From an uncultured Paraglaciecola sp. (GTDB lineage: Bacteria; Pseudomonadota; Gammaproteobacteria; Enterobacterales; Alteromonadaceae): a stretch of DNA of 37,627 nt. The stretch is from contig CANMKA010000035.1 of NCBI GenBank assembly GCA_947498355.1, forward strand, positions 1-37,627, written 5' to 3'. Every line of letters begins with the position of its first letter. Within the stretch, counting starts at the first letter, position 1. The position numbers were made by a program, and so were the translations under genes. Shown here piece after piece: positions 36,434 to 37,627 of the stretch. The notes under the pieces were generated by a model. The model searched no databases. It was given only the letters and a program-made list of their open reading frames with translations, and was not told the origin of the DNA.

Positions 36434-36798
36434 AAATAGCCTTTTCGTAAATAGCGTGTACCGAATTGCAAAGGTTGAATAACGCACAGCCTTTATAGCT
36501 AGACGTTTACATGGCGTAAACTAACAAGAATTGTAACCTCTGTGAGCAACAAAGTAATCCTTTACACAGGTTAAATCTGACAAATTCCACGAAACATCAC
36601 GAGAGAGCCATAGGCCTATCGCCGGCAACTTACTCACTAATCAAAAACTCGCTATTATTTTTAGAAACCCTAGTATTTGAAGAAATCCTCGCATTTCTGA
36701 TTGTACCAAATTTTCTACATAAACAGCCCTCTAGGTTGGGCTGCTTACAATGCCTGAGTCTTCATTCAATACTGTTGAAAAGGTAAAATCAGACCCAA
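36434..36798. other. Intergenic region with one hairpin
   Basis: No gene is seen. A 6-bp stem CAGCCC-N8-GGGCTG at 36724-36743 lies downstream of the PEBP gene and may be its weak terminator, as only a short T stretch follows on the minus strand. The part next to 36433 must hold the promoter of the small lipoprotein gene. Confidence 0.5.
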
Positions 36799-37356
36799 TC
36801 AATCGCGCTGATACAAGGCTTCTATGGTACTCGACTCTATCGTATTCGCATTGATCATGTATCCAGCCAATGCCCCCGATGGATCATCTGGCAAGGCTAA
36901 AGACTCAACGGATAAGGCATGCACAGTAAAGCGGTAATGATGAACCCCATGACCTGCGGGTGGGCAAGCACCGCCAAAACTAGGGTTGCCGTAATCATTT
37001 TTAATTTGCACCGCACCTTTGGGCATGTTTTTACCTGCAATCGCACCAGCTCCCGTCCCTAGTTCACTCACATCACTAGGAATATTCACCACCTGCCAAT
37101 GCCACCAGCCACTGCCTGTTGGCGCATCACGGTCGTGCACTGTAATCGCAAAGCTCTTGGTTCCTTTTGGCGGATTGCTCCATTTAAGATGTGGCGATAA
37201 ATCATCACCAGAGCAGCCAAAACCTTGAAACTCTTGCTGCTTACTCATGAACTGCCCTTGAGCAATGTCCTTGCTCGATAAACTGAATGTATCAGCTAAT
37301 AAAGACTGAGATGCCACCAAGGCCCCAAGCGAAAATAGTTTGATAAGTGTATTCAT
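36799..37356 (-). CDS. YbhB/YbcL family (PEBP, Raf-kinase-inhibitor-like) exported protein
   Basis: About 185 residues from the ATG at 37356, which has AAGG six bases upstream; a TTG two codons earlier is less likely. A signal peptide (TLIKLFSLGALVASQSLLADT) is followed by the phosphatidylethanolamine-binding-protein fold: GCSGDDLSPHLKWSNPPKGTKSFAITVHDRDAPTGSGWWHWQVVNIP and the late GHGVHHYRFTVHAL, which carry the ligand-pocket Asp and His residues. The bacterial role is not settled. It is probably periplasmic and stands alone. Confidence 0.92.
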   Translation of the reverse strand: MNTLIKLFSLGALVASQSLLADTFSLSSKDIAQGQFMSKQQEFQGFGCSGDDLSPHLKWSNPPKGTKSFAITVHDRDAPTGSGWWHWQVVNIPSDVSELGTGAGAIAGKNMPKGAVQIKNDYGNPSFGGACPPAGHGVHHYRFTVHALSVESLALPDDPSGALAGYMINANTIESSTIEALYQRD

Positions 37357-37550
37357 AACCAACCTTTAATTTCCTAATTGAAAAATGAGTATATCAGTCA
37401 TCTTTCATACCAAGCTATCAAAAAGACATAGTGTGAGCATGCAACTTATTCTTCCAAAAATATGCTGGCGCAGCTCTTAAGTGAAGGTTTTAGTTAGGAA
37501 ATACATCATTGAATTTAATAAAGATATAGTCGCCCAGCTTGCCTTAAACC
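37357..37550. other. Upstream region of the PEBP gene and 3' exon of a group II intron
   Basis: This should contain the promoter for the PEBP gene near 37380-37420 (AT-rich, no single clear match). The end at 37550 is the first base of the exon next to the intron. No coding sequence is seen. Confidence 0.5.
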
Positions 37551-37627
37551 ATCGAGTAGGGTGAGGCGTTGCCGCCTCATCCCTCTCACAGAACCGTACG
37601 TACGGACCTCGTATACGGCTCTTGTAT
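37551..37627 (-). mobile_element. 3' end of a group II intron (domains V and VI)
   Basis: On the minus strand, 37621-37591 reads GAGCCGTATACG...CGTACGGTTC, the domain V hairpin with its AGC triad, close to that of Ll.LtrB as I remember it. Domain VI follows: TGAGGCG-GCAA-CGCCTCA stem, then CCCTACTCGAT, with a candidate branch-point A seven bases before the 3' end at 37551. The intron body and any reverse transcriptase lie beyond the window. Confidence 0.8.

Overview
The window looks like chromosome from a marine gammaproteobacterium of the Alteromonadaceae (Alteromonas/Glaciecola/Paraglaciecola type). This rests on the pdxB-asd-fimV gene order, a lipoprotein ulvan lyase (an enzyme that cuts green-algal cell-wall polysaccharide), complete urea uptake and urease operons of gammaproteobacterial type, and moderately AT-rich DNA. 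The assignment is made by family recognition only; no rRNA or other taxonomic marker is present.

Layout. (1) 1-5114, minus strand: the N-terminal part of fimV (cut by the window edge, entering a Glu-Pro hexanucleotide repeat), asd, pdxB and a small DUF2970 membrane protein. (2) 5248-9677: a five-module CHRD lipoprotein, a membrane-anchored coiled-coil protein, and a subclass B3-like metallo-beta-lactamase-fold lipoprotein with a substituted zinc ligand. (3) 9865-22056, all minus strand: a nitrogen-acquisition block read in the order porin, urtA-B-C-D-E (urea ABC transporter), ureD-A-B-C-E-F-G, then a small His-rich membrane protein. A good match to a sigma-54 promoter (22154-22169) with a 16-bp palindrome upstream lies in front of the porin. 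(4) 22245-31560: a mosaic accessory segment bounded on both sides by the same family of palindromic repeats, in opposite orientations. It holds the ulvan lyase, a DUF2513 gene and a small membrane-protein gene between 101-bp direct repeats, a 33-codon ORF with its own terminator, and two 5'-truncated Rhs toxin modules, each followed by a candidate immunity gene. (5) 31618-35869, plus strand: a hybrid histidine kinase whose sensor is a whole NCS1 (nucleobase/allantoin-type) permease plus an eight-cysteine cluster, overlapping a LuxR-type response regulator gene. (6) 35969-37627: a small lipoprotein, a periplasmic PEBP (YbhB/YbcL) protein, and the 3' end (domains V and VI) of a group II intron whose body lies beyond the window.

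How it fits together. The porin could admit urea to the periplasm, UrtA would capture it, UrtBC/DE would pump it in, and urease matured by UreDEFG would release ammonia. The NCS1-sensor kinase and its LuxR regulator lie on the far side of the repeat-bounded segment and point away from the urea operon. If the segment were removed, the two-component system would be divergently adjacent to the porin-urt-ure operon. I therefore propose, as inference, that the pair senses a nitrogenous small molecule and controls the urea operon, and that the accessory genes were inserted between them. The Rhs modules look like orphan C-terminal tips of a contact-dependent toxin locus.
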